Under the pieces are notes generated by a model. It worked only from the letters and a program-made list of their open reading frames with translations, ran no database searches and was not told the DNA's origin. Position numbers and translations under genes: made by a program. A stretch of 11,641 nt of DNA from Candidatus Harrisonbacteria bacterium CG10_big_fil_rev_8_21_14_0_10_44_23 (GTDB lineage Bacteria > Patescibacteriota > Minisyncoccia > UBA6257 > 1-14-0-10-44-23), in contig PFBB01000028.1 of assembly GCA_002773475.1 (NCBI GenBank), forward strand, positions 1 to 11,641, written 5' to 3'. Below are positions 1 to 6,447 of this stretch, one piece after another (the stretch's first letter is position 1; each line of letters begins with the position of its first letter).

Positions 1-1229
1 CAATTGAAGACATCGAGAAGGCTGGCCTAGCATTCAAAACTCAACGGGGCAGTTACTGGGATAGATTTCAAAATAGGATAATGTTTCCGCTATTTAATCA
101 CTTTGGAAAAATTGTTGGCTTCACCGGCCGAGTCCTTCCCAACGAAACCAGAGAAGATGTCGGCAAATATGTAAACTCGCCCGAAACCCCAATTTTTAAC
201 AAATCCAAGTTATTATTTGGATTCTTTTTATCTAAGGAGGCGATCCGAGATAGCTCACAAGCCATACTCGTCGAGGGGCAGATGGATTTTCTGATGATGT
301 ATCAAGCTGGGTTTAAAAACGTTGTTGCCACCTCGGGAACGGCTCTAACCGTAGACCATCTAAAGGCCCTGAGAAAAATAGCCGAAGAAGTGATTATCGC
401 TTTCGACAATGACAACGCCGGCCAACTCGCAACCGAAAGATCCATCGAGCTCGCTCAGAAAGAAGACTTTAACGTTCGAGTTGCCGACCTGAAAGACGCC
501 AAAGACCCAGCCGACCTAGCTCAGTCAAACCCCCAGGAGCTAAAAAAGGTACTAGCAGACTCCATCCCCGCCATAGAGTACTTCTTTGATTATTACGGCC
601 TTTCGGCAGCCAAAGACATTAAAGACAAGAAGAAGGCAATTCGCAGCATTCTCGCGAGAATAAAATCGATCTCAAGCGCGGTAGAGAAAAACCACTATCT
701 CGAAATACTTTCAAATCGCAGCGGCTTTTCAATTGAGGTCTTAAAAGAAGAGCTTCAGCAAGTTAAGGGCGGCGAGGCGCTTCCAGAAAAAGTCCCATCT
801 GGAAACGAGCTTCAGGAGGCATCAAGCGAGCTGAAAAATCTAAGCTCAAAAGGGAGAATTCTCTATCGAGTATTTTCTTTGGCTCTTAGCAGCGAGAAAG
901 CCAAGGCGGTCCTAGCTGAGGATGAAAGCTGGGTAGAAGATGTATTTCGAGATTTGTATAAGACGGTTGTGAAGAACGAAAAAATCGAGCTAAGTCCAGA
1001 ATTAAAGCAATTTGCGGACTTAATTTACCTCCAAGCAAGTCTTGAGCCAATCAACGACGACAACATTGAGCGTGAAATAGCCTTTCTAGTCAATCGTCTT
1101 AAGGAAGAGGCTCAAAAACAGCTCCGCCAGGCCCTTCGAGCCAGAATTGAGAAAGCAGAGGCGGCGGGGGAGGAGGATGATCTTAAAAAGGCCCTTGAGG
1201 AGTACAATAAACTAATTTCAAGTTCATAA
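1..1229 (+). CDS. dnaG: DNA primase DnaG, 3' part (5' end outside window)
   Basis: Synthesises RNA primers for replication in association with the replicative helicase. The frame is already open at base 3 and reads IEDIEKAG...WDRFQNRIMFPLF before the first in-window ATG at 81, so 81 is not the start; the zinc-binding domain and part of the catalytic core lie upstream. Visible are the core motif NSPETPIFNKS (about 171-206), the TOPRIM domain with its acidic motifs VEGQMD (about 270-287) and FDNDNAG (404-424), and KDPADL (about 501-518). These retain the metal-binding glutamate and DxD pair of active primases. From about 570 onward the protein is helical (PAIEYFFDYYGL...), matching the helicase-interacting C-terminal region, and ends in a charged alpha-helical tail. 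The downstream neighbour is rpoD, the usual dnaG-rpoD arrangement. No frameshift or missing catalytic residue is seen in the part present. Confidence 0.97.
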   Translation, partial: IEDIEKAGLAFKTQRGSYWDRFQNRIMFPLFNHFGKIVGFTGRVLPNETREDVGKYVNSPETPIFNKSKLLFGFFLSKEAIRDSSQAILVEGQMDFLMMYQAGFKNVVATSGTALTVDHLKALRKIAEEVIIAFDNDNAGQLATERSIELAQKEDFNVRVADLKDAKDPADLAQSNPQELKKVLADSIPAIEYFFDYYGLSAAKDIKDKKKAIRSILARIKSISSAVEKNHYLEILSNRSGFSIEVLKEELQQVKGGEALPEKVPSGNELQEASSELKNLSSKGRILYRVFSLALSSEKAKAVLAEDESWVEDVFRDLYKTVVKNEKIELSPELKQFADLIYLQASLEPINDDNIEREIAFLVNRLKEEAQKQLRQALRARIEKAEAAGEEDDLKKALEEYNKLISSS

Positions 1230-1356
1230 TTTCAAATTTTAAAACCAGCTCCGGCCCGCACTTGGCTCACAATCAGCCATTGCTAAAAGTCGATAAATAA
1301 TGTACTTTTATTCATAGTTTCCTAAATGGCGGCTCCATATATCCGCGTGTTTTAGT

Positions 1357-1382
1357 ATTTAGGGTTTTGCATTTAGGATTTT
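1357..1382 (+). repeat. Short direct repeat just upstream of rpoD
   Basis: ATTTAGGGTTTT (1357-1368) is followed after GC by ATTTAGGATTTT (1371-1382), an 11 of 12 match. The second copy supplies AGGA about 12 nt before the rpoD ATG, a weak and rather distant ribosome-binding site. The rest of the dnaG-rpoD spacer (1230-1390) shows no convincing terminator. A possible weak promoter, TTGCTA (1280-1285) with TACTTT (1303-1308) at 17 bp, is not strong enough to call. Confidence 0.4.
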
Positions 1383-1390
1383 TTTAATAT

Positions 1391-2743
1391 ATGCCAGCAA
1401 AAAAAGCCAAGAAAAAAGCTACTAAAAAGACCAAGAAATCCGTACCGAAAAAACGCCCAGTAGCTCCCAAAAAGAAATCAGTCAAAAAGGCCACAAAAAA
1501 GAAAAGTAATTCAAAACGCCCCACCAGGCGTTCTGCTTCTTTGCGTAAAAAAACCACCAAAAAGGCTATCAAAACCAAGAAAAAAACGGTTAAGAAAGCA
1601 ACCAAGACAAAACCAGCCAAAAAGCTAAAGCAAAAAACTACCAAGAGGAAGAGGAGGGCTAAAGTAGTGATCGACGAGATGGCTTTGGCCGAGCTGGTAG
1701 AAAGTGGCCGATCAAGGGGCTTTGTCACTGACAACGAGGTCTTAAAGTATCTTCCCAACATCGAGAGCGACATCAATTCCCTAGACGCAATTTATGGAAG
1801 GTTAGAACAGGAAAATATTCGGGTTGTTGAGACCGGCCAGCTAATCAACGTTCCTTCAAAAGAGGAAATCAGCGATCAAGAATTAGCCCGCGCTACCGAC
1901 ACCTTTGACGAAAGTCTTCCTGACTCAGTGCAGATGTATTTAAAAGAAATCGGTCGCGCCGCACTTTTAACCTCCGACGAAGAAAAAGAGCTCGCAAAAA
2001 GAATCGAGAAAGGCGACGAGTCCGCCCGCCGAAGATTTATCCAAGCCAACCTTAGGTTGGTTGTTTCTATCGCCAAGCGTTACGTCAACCGAAGCTCCAA
2101 CCTTTCAATTCTAGACCTGATTCAGGAGGGCAATATCGGACTTTCCCGCGCCGTAGACAAATTTGATTATCGCCGCGGTTTTAAATTTTCCACTTACGCA
2201 ACTTGGTGGATTCGCCAAGCCATCACTCGCGCCCTGGCTGACCAATCCCGCACAATTCGAATTCCGGTCCACATGGTGGAAACAATTTCAAAATACACTC
2301 AAGTAAAACGCCGACTTACCCAAGAGCTGGGTCGGGAGCCAATGGTAGAGGAGATTGCTTCCGAGATGGAGCTACCTCCAGAAAAAATTCACTACATTCA
2401 AAAAATCTCCCAAGACGTTATTTCTCTAGAATCTCCAGTTGGTGACAGCGAAGATGACTCAACGCTGTCAGAGTTTATTAAAGACGATAAGAGCTTAACC
2501 CCAAGCCAGATTGCTTCTCAAACTTTACTCAGAGAAAAGATTAAAGAGATCCTTGTGGATCTAACCCCCAGAGAGCAAAAAATTCTTAAAATGCGCTTTG
2601 GCCTTGAAGATGGAGTTACTCACACCCTAGAGGAGGTGGGCAAAGAATTTGGAGTTACCAGAGAGAGAATCAGGCAGATTGAAGCTAAGGCACTACTGCG
2701 AATCAGGTCCCACGTTAAGTCCGAAATGCTTGAAGGATACTAA
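1391..2743 (+). CDS. rpoD: Primary RNA polymerase sigma factor (RpoD/SigA)
   Basis: Directs core RNA polymerase to housekeeping promoters. Residues 1-94 form a tail with 39 Lys and 8 Arg and no acidic residue (repeats such as KKATKK). A region 1.1-like segment follows (about 96-145, ELVESGRSRGFVTDNEVLKYLP). Region 1.2 begins near DSVQMYLKEIGR, and region 2 carries the -10 recognition and melting segment (ANLRLVVSIAKRY, DLIQEGNIGL, FSTYATWWIRQAI). Region 3 starts around RIPVHMVETI, and region 4 ends with the -35-reading helix-turn-helix (TLEEVGKEFGVTRERIRQIE). The protein is 450 aa, short for a primary sigma because the large non-conserved insert between regions 1.2 and 2 seen in proteobacterial RpoD is absent. 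The ATG at 1391 is the only start that includes the basic tail; ribosome-binding signal is weak. It follows dnaG by 161 nt. Confidence 0.97.
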   Translation: MPAKKAKKKATKKTKKSVPKKRPVAPKKKSVKKATKKKSNSKRPTRRSASLRKKTTKKAIKTKKKTVKKATKTKPAKKLKQKTTKRKRRAKVVIDEMALAELVESGRSRGFVTDNEVLKYLPNIESDINSLDAIYGRLEQENIRVVETGQLINVPSKEEISDQELARATDTFDESLPDSVQMYLKEIGRAALLTSDEEKELAKRIEKGDESARRRFIQANLRLVVSIAKRYVNRSSNLSILDLIQEGNIGLSRAVDKFDYRRGFKFSTYATWWIRQAITRALADQSRTIRIPVHMVETISKYTQVKRRLTQELGREPMVEEIASEMELPPEKIHYIQKISQDVISLESPVGDSEDDSTLSEFIKDDKSLTPSQIASQTLLREKIKEILVDLTPREQKILKMRFGLEDGVTHTLEEVGKEFGVTRERIRQIEAKALLRIRSHVKSEMLEGY

Positions 2744-2763
2744 ACTACTCACTACTCACTACC
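2744..2763 (+). repeat. 7-bp tandem repeat between rpoD and the next gene
   Basis: Immediately after the rpoD stop the unit ACTACTC occurs twice (2744-2757), followed by a partial copy ACTACC (2758-2763). It fills the whole spacer upstream of the extended -10 element at 2765 and covers the place where a -35 box would be, where no TTGACA-like sequence is seen. Confidence 0.7.
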
Positions 2764-2764
2764 A

Positions 2765-2773
2765 TGCTATACT
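2765..2773 (+). promoter_or_regulatory. Extended -10 promoter for the 2788 gene
   Basis: TGCTATACT matches the extended -10 pattern TGnTATAAT with one mismatch. Transcription would start near 2780, giving a leader of about 8 nt before the ATG at 2788. The spurious upstream ATG at 2764 would be outside this transcript, which supports 2788 as the true start. The absence of a -35 box is consistent with an extended -10 promoter. Confidence 0.5.
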
Positions 2774-2787
2774 TATCCAATACAGAT

Positions 2788-3438
2788 ATGAAACGAATAT
2801 TCATCCTTTTCCTATTGGCTTTAGTTTTTGTAATTTCCCCATCCGCGCAAGCGATGGAAATGAATTCTAGTGAATTAAGCTCGGCCCAGCCGGCTATTTT
2901 GCCCAACAATCTCTTCTATTCAATCAAGAGCTGGGTAAGCAACGTTCAGAAGCTCTTTACCCAGAACAATAAAGAGAAGGACGTTCTTTTAAGCACACAA
3001 GAACTAAGCCTTAAAGCCACCGAGATTAAACTCATGCAGGGGGCTAGCCAAACCAGCCTAGAATCGATCAATAAGGCTAAATACAGCTATCAAAACTCTC
3101 TAAATCTACTAGTCGCAAAGATCACTGCGCTTCAACCAAGCGATATCGTAAACGGAGTTGAATCCTTCTCTAAAGATGGATTCCTTAACTACCTAGTTGA
3201 AAGAATGTTCACCCACACCGAGTTTCTAAACCAACTGATTGCGTTGGAGCAAAACGAAGATATGCTAATCGCCCTGCAAGATGCAAAAGGAAAAATCAAC
3301 GAGGCGCTTATGTATGTTGCCAACAACCTAGACACCACCACCGCTTTCTTTGATCGCCTTTCAATCGTTGCTCAATCCCACAACAGCACCCTGCCAAATC
3401 AATTTGGTCAAACCCTACTTAACCAAGAATCGCAATAA
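2788..3438 (+). CDS. Exported protein, DUF5667-like
   Basis: The 216-aa product has a textbook signal peptide: MKR, a hydrophobic core (IFILFLLALVFVIS) and a likely signal peptidase I site after SAQA; there is no lipobox. The mature part begins with a segment (AILPNNLFYSIKSWVSNVQKLFT) that resembles the opening of DUF5667 proteins, which are common in Patescibacteria and start with a P-x-N-x-x-Y-x-x-K motif followed by long helices. The remainder is predicted helical, with no cysteines and no recognisable catalytic motif, suggesting a soluble or surface-associated helical bundle. Function is unknown. An in-frame ATG at 2764 would add eight residues ahead of the signal peptide and lies on the promoter, so the ATG at 2788 is preferred. 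It ends 10 nt before alaS and is probably co-transcribed with it. The family assignment is inferred by pattern only. Confidence 0.8.
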   Translation: MKRIFILFLLALVFVISPSAQAMEMNSSELSSAQPAILPNNLFYSIKSWVSNVQKLFTQNNKEKDVLLSTQELSLKATEIKLMQGASQTSLESINKAKYSYQNSLNLLVAKITALQPSDIVNGVESFSKDGFLNYLVERMFTHTEFLNQLIALEQNEDMLIALQDAKGKINEALMYVANNLDTTTAFFDRLSIVAQSHNSTLPNQFGQTLLNQESQ

Positions 3439-3448
3439 TAAAGTATAG

Positions 3449-5242
3449 ATGACTGCTCAAGAGCTGAGAGATCGCTTTATAAACTACTTTACTAAGCGAG
3501 GGCACGCTCACGTACCTTCTTCGTCTTTGCTACCCGATGATCCATCGGTGCTTTTAACCACTGCCGGAATGCAGCAATTTAAGCCATATTTCCTCGGCGA
3601 TCTAGACGCCCAAAAAGACTTTGGCTCTCTATCCACGGTCTCCATCCAAAAATCCTTCCGAACCTCCGACATAGAAGAGGTTGGCGATGACACCCACCTC
3701 ACATTTTTTGAAATGCTTGGAAACTTTTCCTTTGGCTACAAGCCTGGTGAACCGGGTTCGTCCCAGGGGGGATACTTCAAAAAAGAGGCAATTGAATACG
3801 CCCACCAATTTATTACCAAAGAGCTTGGGCTAGAAATTTCCTACGTTACAGTTTTTAAAGGATCGCCCGGAGTCGAAAAAGACAACGAATCCATAAAGAT
3901 CTGGTCCGATCTCGGAGTAAAAAACATTAAAGAAGAAGGCATTGAGGATGTGTTTTGGGGCCCAACTGGAAACTCTGGACCCTGTGGACCCACTACTGAA
4001 ATTTATTGTAAAAATGCCAAAGGCGAAGACGTTGAGATTTGGAACATCGTATTCAATCAATTTCTATATAACGGCTCTCGAGAGGATCTAATCAATCAAA
4101 ACCCAGACAAAGAGCTTCAGCCTCTCCAGACCCCCGGAATCGACACTGGGGCCGGTTTTGAGCGACTTTTAACCATTCTACAGGGGAAAGACAGCCCATA
4201 TGAAACAGAACTCTTTGAGGGAGTTATGGGCAAGATCGGCTCCTACGGTGAAATCCCTCAAAAAACCCAGAGAGTTCTAGCCGACCACATCCGTGCCACC
4301 GCCTTTTTAATCACCGATGGAGTCCGCCCATCCAACAAAGAAGCTGGCTACATTCTCCGCCGTTTAATGCGCCGAGTCTTAGCCCATCAAAACAAGCATC
4401 AACTACCCAAAGAGTTTATCTCCGCCCTGCTTAGCCTAACCACTCAGAATTACATAGAAGCTTATCCAGAATTAAAACTCTCAGAGATTGAGGCTATTTA
4501 CCAAGAAGAGCACAAAAAGTTTATTGCCGCCCTCGAGAAAGCTACCAAAGAGTTGTCAAAGCATTCAGATTTAACCGCCCAGCAAGCGTTCTCTATCAGC
4601 TCCACTCTGGGCATATCCTTTGACCTAATGAAAGAAATCTCACCAGAGGCCCTTAGGGGCGTCAGCCAAGAAGATTTTGATACCGAATTTAAAAAACACC
4701 AAGAGCTCTCAAGGGCTGGAGCAGAAAAAAAGTTTGGCGGCCACGGTTTAATTTTGGATACCGGAGAGCTAAAAGCCGAGAACGAAGAAGAGCTCCAAAA
4801 AGTCCTTCGCCTACACACCGCCACCCATCTGTTACAGCAAGCCCTTAGAGATGTGCTAGGTCCCGAAGTCGGACAAGCCGGCTCCGACATCAACTCCAAA
4901 CGTCTTAGATTTGACTTCACCTTCGGCAGGAAGCTGGAGGACGCAGAAAAGCAGGAGGTTGAGAATATAGTAAATTCAATAATAGCGAAGAATCTTCCGG
5001 TAAAGTTTGAGGAAATGGGTCAAAACGAGGCAAAAAACACCGGGGCTTTATATTTCTTTAAGGAAAAATATCCGGAAAAAGTAAAAGTTTATTATGTCGG
5101 GGAAAATATTCAGTCCGCCTTCAGTAAAGAATTTTGCGGTGGTCCACATGTTGGGTCAACAGGAGAGATTGGTAAATTTAAGATAATCAAAGAAGAATCT
5201 ATCGGCTCAGGCAAGCGCAGGATAAAGGCGGCAGTTGAGTAG
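3449..5242 (+). CDS. alaS: Alanyl-tRNA synthetase, compact form
   Basis: Charges tRNA-Ala with alanine and hydrolyses mischarged Ser/Gly-tRNA-Ala. The class II catalytic domain (about 1-240) shows TTAGMQQFKPYFLG, the segment GDDTHLTFFEMLGNFSF, GPTGNSGPCGPTTEIY and motif 3 DTGAGFERL. The tRNA-recognition helices follow (LADHIRATAFLITDGVRPSN, GYILRRLMRR). The editing core keeps its metal-binding residues: HTATH (456-460) and CGGPH (563-567). At 597 aa it is far shorter than the roughly 870 aa of the E. coli enzyme. The protein passes from SRAGAEKKFGG (about 421-431) to HTATH in about 25 residues, so the beta-barrel normally in front of the editing core is missing. It stops directly after GSGKRRIKAAVE, so the C-terminal DHHA1/C-Ala domain is absent too. 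No remnants follow the stop; a terminator comes next. The compact form seems genuine. No clear ribosome-binding site precedes the ATG. Confidence 0.97.
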   Translation: MTAQELRDRFINYFTKRGHAHVPSSSLLPDDPSVLLTTAGMQQFKPYFLGDLDAQKDFGSLSTVSIQKSFRTSDIEEVGDDTHLTFFEMLGNFSFGYKPGEPGSSQGGYFKKEAIEYAHQFITKELGLEISYVTVFKGSPGVEKDNESIKIWSDLGVKNIKEEGIEDVFWGPTGNSGPCGPTTEIYCKNAKGEDVEIWNIVFNQFLYNGSREDLINQNPDKELQPLQTPGIDTGAGFERLLTILQGKDSPYETELFEGVMGKIGSYGEIPQKTQRVLADHIRATAFLITDGVRPSNKEAGYILRRLMRRVLAHQNKHQLPKEFISALLSLTTQNYIEAYPELKLSEIEAIYQEEHKKFIAALEKATKELSKHSDLTAQQAFSISSTLGISFDLMKEISPEALRGVSQEDFDTEFKKHQELSRAGAEKKFGGHGLILDTGELKAENEEELQKVLRLHTATHLLQQALRDVLGPEVGQAGSDINSKRLRFDFTFGRKLEDAEKQEVENIVNSIIAKNLPVKFEEMGQNEAKNTGALYFFKEKYPEKVKVYYVGENIQSAFSKEFCGGPHVGSTGEIGKFKIIKEESIGSGKRRIKAAVE

Positions 5243-5267
5243 TGCTACAAGGAAAAAAATATATTAG

Positions 5268-5293
5268 AATCGGGCAATTGCCCGATTTTTTTT
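5268..5293 (+). terminator. Rho-independent terminator after alaS
   Basis: A perfect inverted repeat (AATCGGGCAA / TTGCCCGATT, 5268-5287) merges into a run of eight T (5286-5293), 25 nt after the alaS stop. It ends the dnaG-rpoD-alaS block. Confidence 0.93.
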
Positions 5294-5299
5294 CGCTCA

Positions 5300-5328
5300 T
5301 TGACCCAATAAAAAATGTGAGCTAATCT
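5300..5328 (+). promoter_or_regulatory. Sigma70-type promoter for the winged-helix gene
   Basis: TTGACC (5300-5305) and TAATCT (5323-5328) are separated by 17 bp. The predicted start of transcription is near 5335, only about 3 nt before the ATG at 5338. GGGGG (5329-5333) lies at a plausible ribosome-binding distance but would be upstream of, or at, the transcription start. Confidence 0.55.
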
Positions 5329-5337
5329 GGGGGTAAG

Positions 5338-6081
5338 ATGCAAAAAAGCCTACTTCGCAAAGAGGTCCAAGAGTTAAGCTACATACTGGTTAAACTCGCC
5401 TCGATTATCAAACAAACCGAGCTATCAGTGCGAATCAGTAGTCTATCCTGTTCACTTGTGGAAAACCTCTATGCCGAGGAATACAGAGTAGCCGGGAAAA
5501 GAATTGAGTCAATCATCGGGTTGTCGGCTTTGGCCTGCAATATCGGAGAAATCAATTCAAACACAGCCGACATATTAATTAAGCGCTGCCGAGCCCTCTC
5601 AGCCAAAATACAGGATGAAAATAAAGCTAGAAACAACCTCCTAGATCTTCCGAACTATCAGCGCCCAAATAATAAAATCTACACTGGAGACGAAAGGGCA
5701 GAACACAGCAACCCAAAACCAGGCCAACTGAGCCTAGGAAGCTTCTCGCAGGAGTCTAGGATGGCCAGAGAAGCCATCAACACTCCCAATATAGGATCGG
5801 GTAAAAACAGCAACAGTATCAGCAAAAGAGCTGAAAAGCGGCAAAATAGGATTCTGGCAATAATGCGGCAAGCGGAAAACGGCAAATTACAGCTAAAAAA
5901 CATCATTGCCACATTTCCGGACTATAGCGATAGGACCATTCGCTATGACCTTGAAAAATTATGTGAACGTGGTATAATATACCGCGAAGGTAGTGGGGGA
6001 CCGTCAAACTACTATGTATTGACCGATCAGCCTCAAAAGGCACCAGAATACCCACTCCCTCCTGAAAGAAACGGCCTATAA
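5338..6081 (+). CDS. Winged-helix DNA-binding protein with N-terminal helical domain
   Basis: The 247-aa product has three parts. Residues 1-95 are predicted helical (LRKEVQELSYILVKLASII ... ISSLSCSLVENL ... IESIIGLSALACNIGEINSNTADIL). Residues 96-165 form a polar, Asn/Ser/Lys-rich linker. Residues 166-229 form a DeoR-like winged helix, with AEKRQNRILAIM as the first helix, LKNIIATFPDYSDRTIRYDLEKL as helix-turn-helix and recognition helix, and GIIYREGSGGPSNYYVL as the wing. The same layout, a helical bundle ahead of a 'FPD-S-RTI-R-L' winged helix, is common among Patescibacteria regulators of unknown target; that is recalled from the family and not tested here. There is no ligand-binding or enzymatic domain. 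It has its own promoter, is monocistronic by position, and is followed by the structured gene-free stretch that leads to the surface-layer gene. A regulatory role toward its own locus or that gene is a reasonable guess only. Confidence 0.85.
   Translation: MQKSLLRKEVQELSYILVKLASIIKQTELSVRISSLSCSLVENLYAEEYRVAGKRIESIIGLSALACNIGEINSNTADILIKRCRALSAKIQDENKARNNLLDLPNYQRPNNKIYTGDERAEHSNPKPGQLSLGSFSQESRMAREAINTPNIGSGKNSNSISKRAEKRQNRILAIMRQAENGKLQLKNIIATFPDYSDRTIRYDLEKLCERGIIYREGSGGPSNYYVLTDQPQKAPEYPLPPERNGL
5951..5978 (+). promoter_or_regulatory. Consensus extended -10 promoter inside the winged-helix gene
   Basis: TTGAAA (5951-5956), 16 bp, then TATAAT (5973-5978), preceded by TG at 5970-5971, so the -10 is a perfect TGnTATAAT. 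A transcript would start near 5985 and run into the non-coding stretch from 6082. The motif overlaps codons for a conserved wing (RGIIYREG), so coding constraint may explain part of it. Confidence 0.45.
5968..5986. repeat. Near-perfect palindrome over the internal -10 box
   Basis: CGTGGTATA-A-TATACCGCG is symmetrical about 5977 except for one pair (T5970/G5984). It has the size of a dimeric repressor site and covers the -10 element at 5973. It is also coding sequence, so the symmetry could be accidental. Confidence 0.5.
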
Positions 6082-6124
6082 GGAAAATGTAATACATTTC
6101 AATTGAGCTCGTTATATTCAGTAA

Positions 6125-6151
6125 GCGCAGAGCAAAGCTTGCTTCTCGCGC
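6125..6151 (+). other. Strong hairpin downstream of the winged-helix gene
   Basis: GCGCAGAGCAA (6125-6135) pairs with TTGCT-T-CT-C-GCGC (6139-6151): 11 base pairs with two single-base bulges (T6144, C6147) and the loop AGC. No T-run follows, so it is not a standard terminator. It could cap the 3' end of the upstream mRNA or belong to a larger structured RNA. Confidence 0.6.
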
Positions 6152-6155
6152 CAAA

Positions 6156-6184
6156 TTCATTAGAATGATATAGATAGGTAAAAT
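6156..6184 (+). promoter_or_regulatory. Possible promoter of the candidate small RNA
   Basis: TTCATT (6156-6161) and TAAAAT (6179-6184) are separated by 17 bp. The -10 matches consensus at five of six positions; the -35 is weak. Initiation near 6190 would place the first base at the foot of the CGCAG/CTGCG stem, a typical arrangement for a structured RNA. Confidence 0.4.
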
Positions 6185-6189
6185 ACGGA

Positions 6190-6291
6190 CGCAGGCGAGA
6201 GTGAGGGCTCACATCTGCGACCACAACGAAAAAAGGATAAAAAATCTTTCCTTTTGTGTATGAACCCAGCCCTCACACAGGGGCTTTTTCT
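6190..6291 (+). ncRNA. Candidate small RNA or attenuator with alternative folds
   Basis: Three pairings compete. (a) A 5' hairpin: CGCAG (6190-6194) with CTGCG (6215-6219), enclosing GTGA/TCAC (6201-6204 with 6209-6212). (b) A long-range perfect 9-bp stem: GTGAGGGCT (6201-6209) with AGCCCTCAC (6268-6276), enclosing an A/T-rich hairpin (CACAA 6222-6226 with TTGTG 6254-6258). (c) The terminator AGCCC (6268-6272) with GGGCT (6281-6285). Fold (b) uses both the 5' arm of (a) and the 5' arm of (c), so it would act as antiterminator, whereas (a) would permit termination. This is the logic of a riboswitch or attenuator, or of a terminated small RNA of about 100 nt. I do not recognise it as a known RNA class; the fold is read by eye only. 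Confidence 0.45.
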
Positions 6292-6294
6292 TTT
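6268..6294 (+). terminator. Rho-independent terminator in the gene-free region
   Basis: AGCCC (6268-6272) pairs with GGGCT (6281-6285), or AGCCCT with AGGGGCT with one bulge, followed by TTTTTCTTTT (6285-6294). The stem is short, so it may be leaky. It could end both the winged-helix transcript and the candidate small RNA. Confidence 0.6.
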
Positions 6295-6312
6295 ATTTAT
6301 ATAGAGCCCTAA

Positions 6313-6336
6313 AACAATTTCAGAAACGAAATTGTT
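6313..6336 (+). other. Hairpin with 9-bp perfect stem
   Basis: AACAATTTC (6313-6321) pairs with GAAATTGTT (6328-6336) around the loop AGAAAC. Its arms share AACAATT and AATTGTT with the hairpin at 6517-6535, so the two could exchange strands in one transcript. Confidence 0.55.
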
Positions 6337-6342
6337 CAACCG

Positions 6343-6390
6343 TCTAGCATCTAACATCTAGGTGTCTAGACATCTAACTACGTAACTAGA
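6343..6390. promoter_or_regulatory. Repeat cluster resembling an operator
   Basis: CATCTA occurs three times (6348-6353, 6355-6360, 6371-6376), and the longer CATCTAAC twice (6348-6355, 6371-6378). Between the last two copies lies the perfect palindrome TGTCTAGACA (6363-6372), itself inside a near-palindrome at 6359-6376. Further CTAG tetramers occur on both sides. The spacing and symmetry suggest a protein-binding site, possibly for the neighbouring winged-helix protein; that link is a guess. Confidence 0.35.
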
Positions 6391-6405
6391 GTTTTCTTCC
6401 CATAA

Positions 6406-6447
6406 TGGCCCAGGTCGACCCAAGCCTCTAAGGCGTTGGGAAAGCCA
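6406..6447 (+). other. Stem-loop in the surface-layer gene leader
   Basis: CCCAAGCC (6419-6426) pairs with GGC-G-TTGGG (6432-6440), one bulged G and the loop TCTAA. TGGC (6406-6409) and GCCA (6444-6447) can form an outer stem. No T-run follows. CATAAT (6401-6406), a possible -10 box, lies immediately upstream, but no good -35 partner is seen. Confidence 0.45.

Noticed and set aside
1384..1776. 130-aa hydrophobic-looking open frame on the - strand
   Set aside because: It is the complement of lysine codons in the rpoD tail (AAA/AAG read as TTT/CTT); no family resemblance or start signal.
2764..2787. Upstream in-frame ATG extending the exported protein by eight residues
   Set aside because: It puts LYLSNTD ahead of a perfect MKR signal peptide and lies on the extended -10 element, so it would not be in the mRNA.
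2649..2870. 73-aa + strand frame overlapping rpoD and the next gene
   Set aside because: Out of frame with two well-supported genes; a shadow.
6260..6304. 14-codon frame (MNPALTQGLFLLFI) as a leader peptide
   Set aside because: It has no ribosome-binding site and spans the terminator itself instead of preceding it, so it cannot act as a classical attenuation peptide.
6160..6357. 65-aa frame on the - strand in the gene-free region
   Set aside because: No recognisable domain, no plausible promoter, and it runs across inverted repeats and T-rich terminator sequence.
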